From Varroa destructor (Eukaryota; Arthropoda; Arachnida; Mesostigmata; Varroidae), in the NCBI RefSeq assembly GCF_002443255.2, contig NW_019211457.1, forward strand, positions 25,474,921 through 25,538,920: a stretch of 64,000 nucleotides of DNA, read 5' to 3'. Positions 62,901-64,000 of the stretch are shown here, piece by piece. Numbering within the stretch: the first letter of the stretch is position 1; every line of letters begins with the position of its first letter. The notes under the pieces are model-generated. The model was not told where the DNA came from and did no database searches. It worked only from the letters and a program-made list of their open reading frames with translations. The position numbers were made by a program, and so were the translations under genes.

Positions 62901-63365
62901 TTTTCTTATTTAATATTTAATAATAACTATAACAACCTGTTAAACTTTCCTATTTACCATAGGAGGATACCTTTTAATTCGAAACTAGACGAATTGACGC
63001 AAACGCTCATTCTAGGTAGTATATGGGACTAAGCGGTTGATATTGTGGTGCCATACGTTAAGGGAATTCTTGCTTACTCTGTCAGAAGTCTAACAAATAA
63101 ATAACCAGACAACAGAGCCAATCCTTTCTAGCGTGGCTGAAGTATACCTCGGTGACAGCAATAGCAACAACACTACTTAACCCCATTTGAATTCGATCTT
63201 TGACAGCCGGCCTCTCCCACTTGCCCCACACTTGGATAAACCGAAACGAAACGGTCAAATTTATCCGTACTCCGTCGATTTATCTAATAGCAGCTGGCCG
63301 CAATTAATTCCCTTATCGATCCCTGACTAACCATGTCTCAATGGAAGGAATACCAAGCCAAAAAC

Positions 63366-63393
63366 AAGCAATACTCTATATAGAGTATTGCTT
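63366..63393. repeat. 28-base perfect palindrome
   Basis: Each half is AAGCAATACTCTAT followed by its exact reverse complement, with no spacer. It could extrude as a cruciform or be the junction of a small inverted-repeat element. Confidence 0.85.
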
Positions 63394-64000
63394 TATCGGG
63401 CCATGCAACCAATGAGACTGTATCAGTGCGTGTATGTTATTCTAAAGAACGAACACAGTTAGAATTCTTACCAAACAGCCGTTGAATGAATAGCTTACCC
63501 CAAACAGCGCATGAGCTAGTGACAATAGAGAATGAAACAAACTATTCTCTAGCCAGCCGTAAAGCGGTTCTGTCTCATACACATAGCGGTAAGGTTGTTC
63601 TGCTCTGCGCGGAGATCCATACTCGAAGCTTTCGCGCGGATGGGGGATCGCATAAGCAATTCAAATGGCTAGAAAGTGATCAGTTGGTGATCTTCGCTGT
63701 AGTTGTCATGCTAATATTCTGATGTCTGACCCAAAGGGGACTCCTAACAAGATTAGTAATAGATGGATCTCTGGGAAGGTTTTGTCGTGGTAGTTGGCTC
63801 CATAATCGAAAGCAATAGTCAGCCTTTGAAGTAGCTGCTAGATGGGCTATTCTTCATTATGTAATGCACCTTACCCTTCGTTGTTCATTTTTTACAGCAA
63901 CTTTTTGACCTACCAGCTACTAACACAGTGAGAACTCATAAACCCACAAGCTAACATAGAACGTAGACGATGATCGAACCAGCCATATTCAAACAGACCA

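Larger units (their letters stand above)
58826..64000. other. intergenic, no gene recognised
   Basis: Contains a (TC)16 microsatellite, a 15-base perfect tandem duplication at 60268-60297 and a 28-base palindrome (63366-63393). The longest frames (60977-61384 and 62004-62246 plus; 60030-60326 minus) carry no recognisable domain. Confidence 0.4.

Noticed and set aside
1..64000. CRISPR arrays, phage, plasmid or bacterial operon signals
   Set aside because: No regularly spaced direct repeats and no prokaryotic gene layout; split genes with TATA boxes and AATAAA signals show a eukaryotic genome.

Overview
This window reads as nuclear DNA of an arthropod. The base composition is AT-rich, the intergenic space is long, genes carry short GT-AG introns, arthropod-style TATA boxes and AATAAA signals are present, and there is a cluster of Ala/Pro/Tyr/Gly-rich cuticle protein genes with a retinin-like core. 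The AAPVAKVA / YGxGYGH style of these proteins is common in parasitiform mites, so a Varroa- or Tropilaelaps-like mite is my best guess. That is inference; there is no species marker in the window.

The main content is a single-orientation cuticle gene family on the minus strand, spread over about 0.6-43.6 kb. Each recognisable gene has a TATA box, a first coding exon of only three codons (MFA, MFG or MFT) ending in a phase-0 donor, an intron of about 120-310 bases, and a second exon with the signal peptide, repeats, core (VVSSYSTVTKHV) and a Tyr/Gly/His tail. Full-length reading frames are at 20315-20819, 22597-23184, 25806-26671, 30284-31023 and 42913-43614. A short degenerate member with an intact promoter, first exon and splice sites lies at 16375-16775. 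Four clearly broken copies lie at 612-942, 7973-8480, 10408-10645 and 13939-14211. The low-coordinate end of the array is therefore a graveyard and the 20-31 kb part is the live core. The 25806-26671 gene has an open frame and good splice sites, but its signal peptide has been replaced by charged residues.

Two other items can be recognised. An intronless plus-strand gene at 6045-6971 encodes a Bet3-family TRAPP subunit, most like TRAPPC6/Trs33, with long N- and C-terminal extensions. A decayed minus-strand LINE lies at about 36052-37700, with endonuclease and reverse transcriptase motifs interrupted by stops and frameshifts.

The right third (43.7-64 kb) holds no gene I can name. It contains a few exon-like open frames (51359-51682, 53833-54092 with its own AATAAA, 58599-58825), simple repeats, a tRNA-like fragment and a 28-base perfect palindrome. 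GC-richer islands at about 33.5-34.9, 50.9-51.8 and 58.0-58.9 kb may hold exons of genes I could not assemble. Most other open frames of 60-110 codons are what chance gives in a sequence this size and are not annotated.
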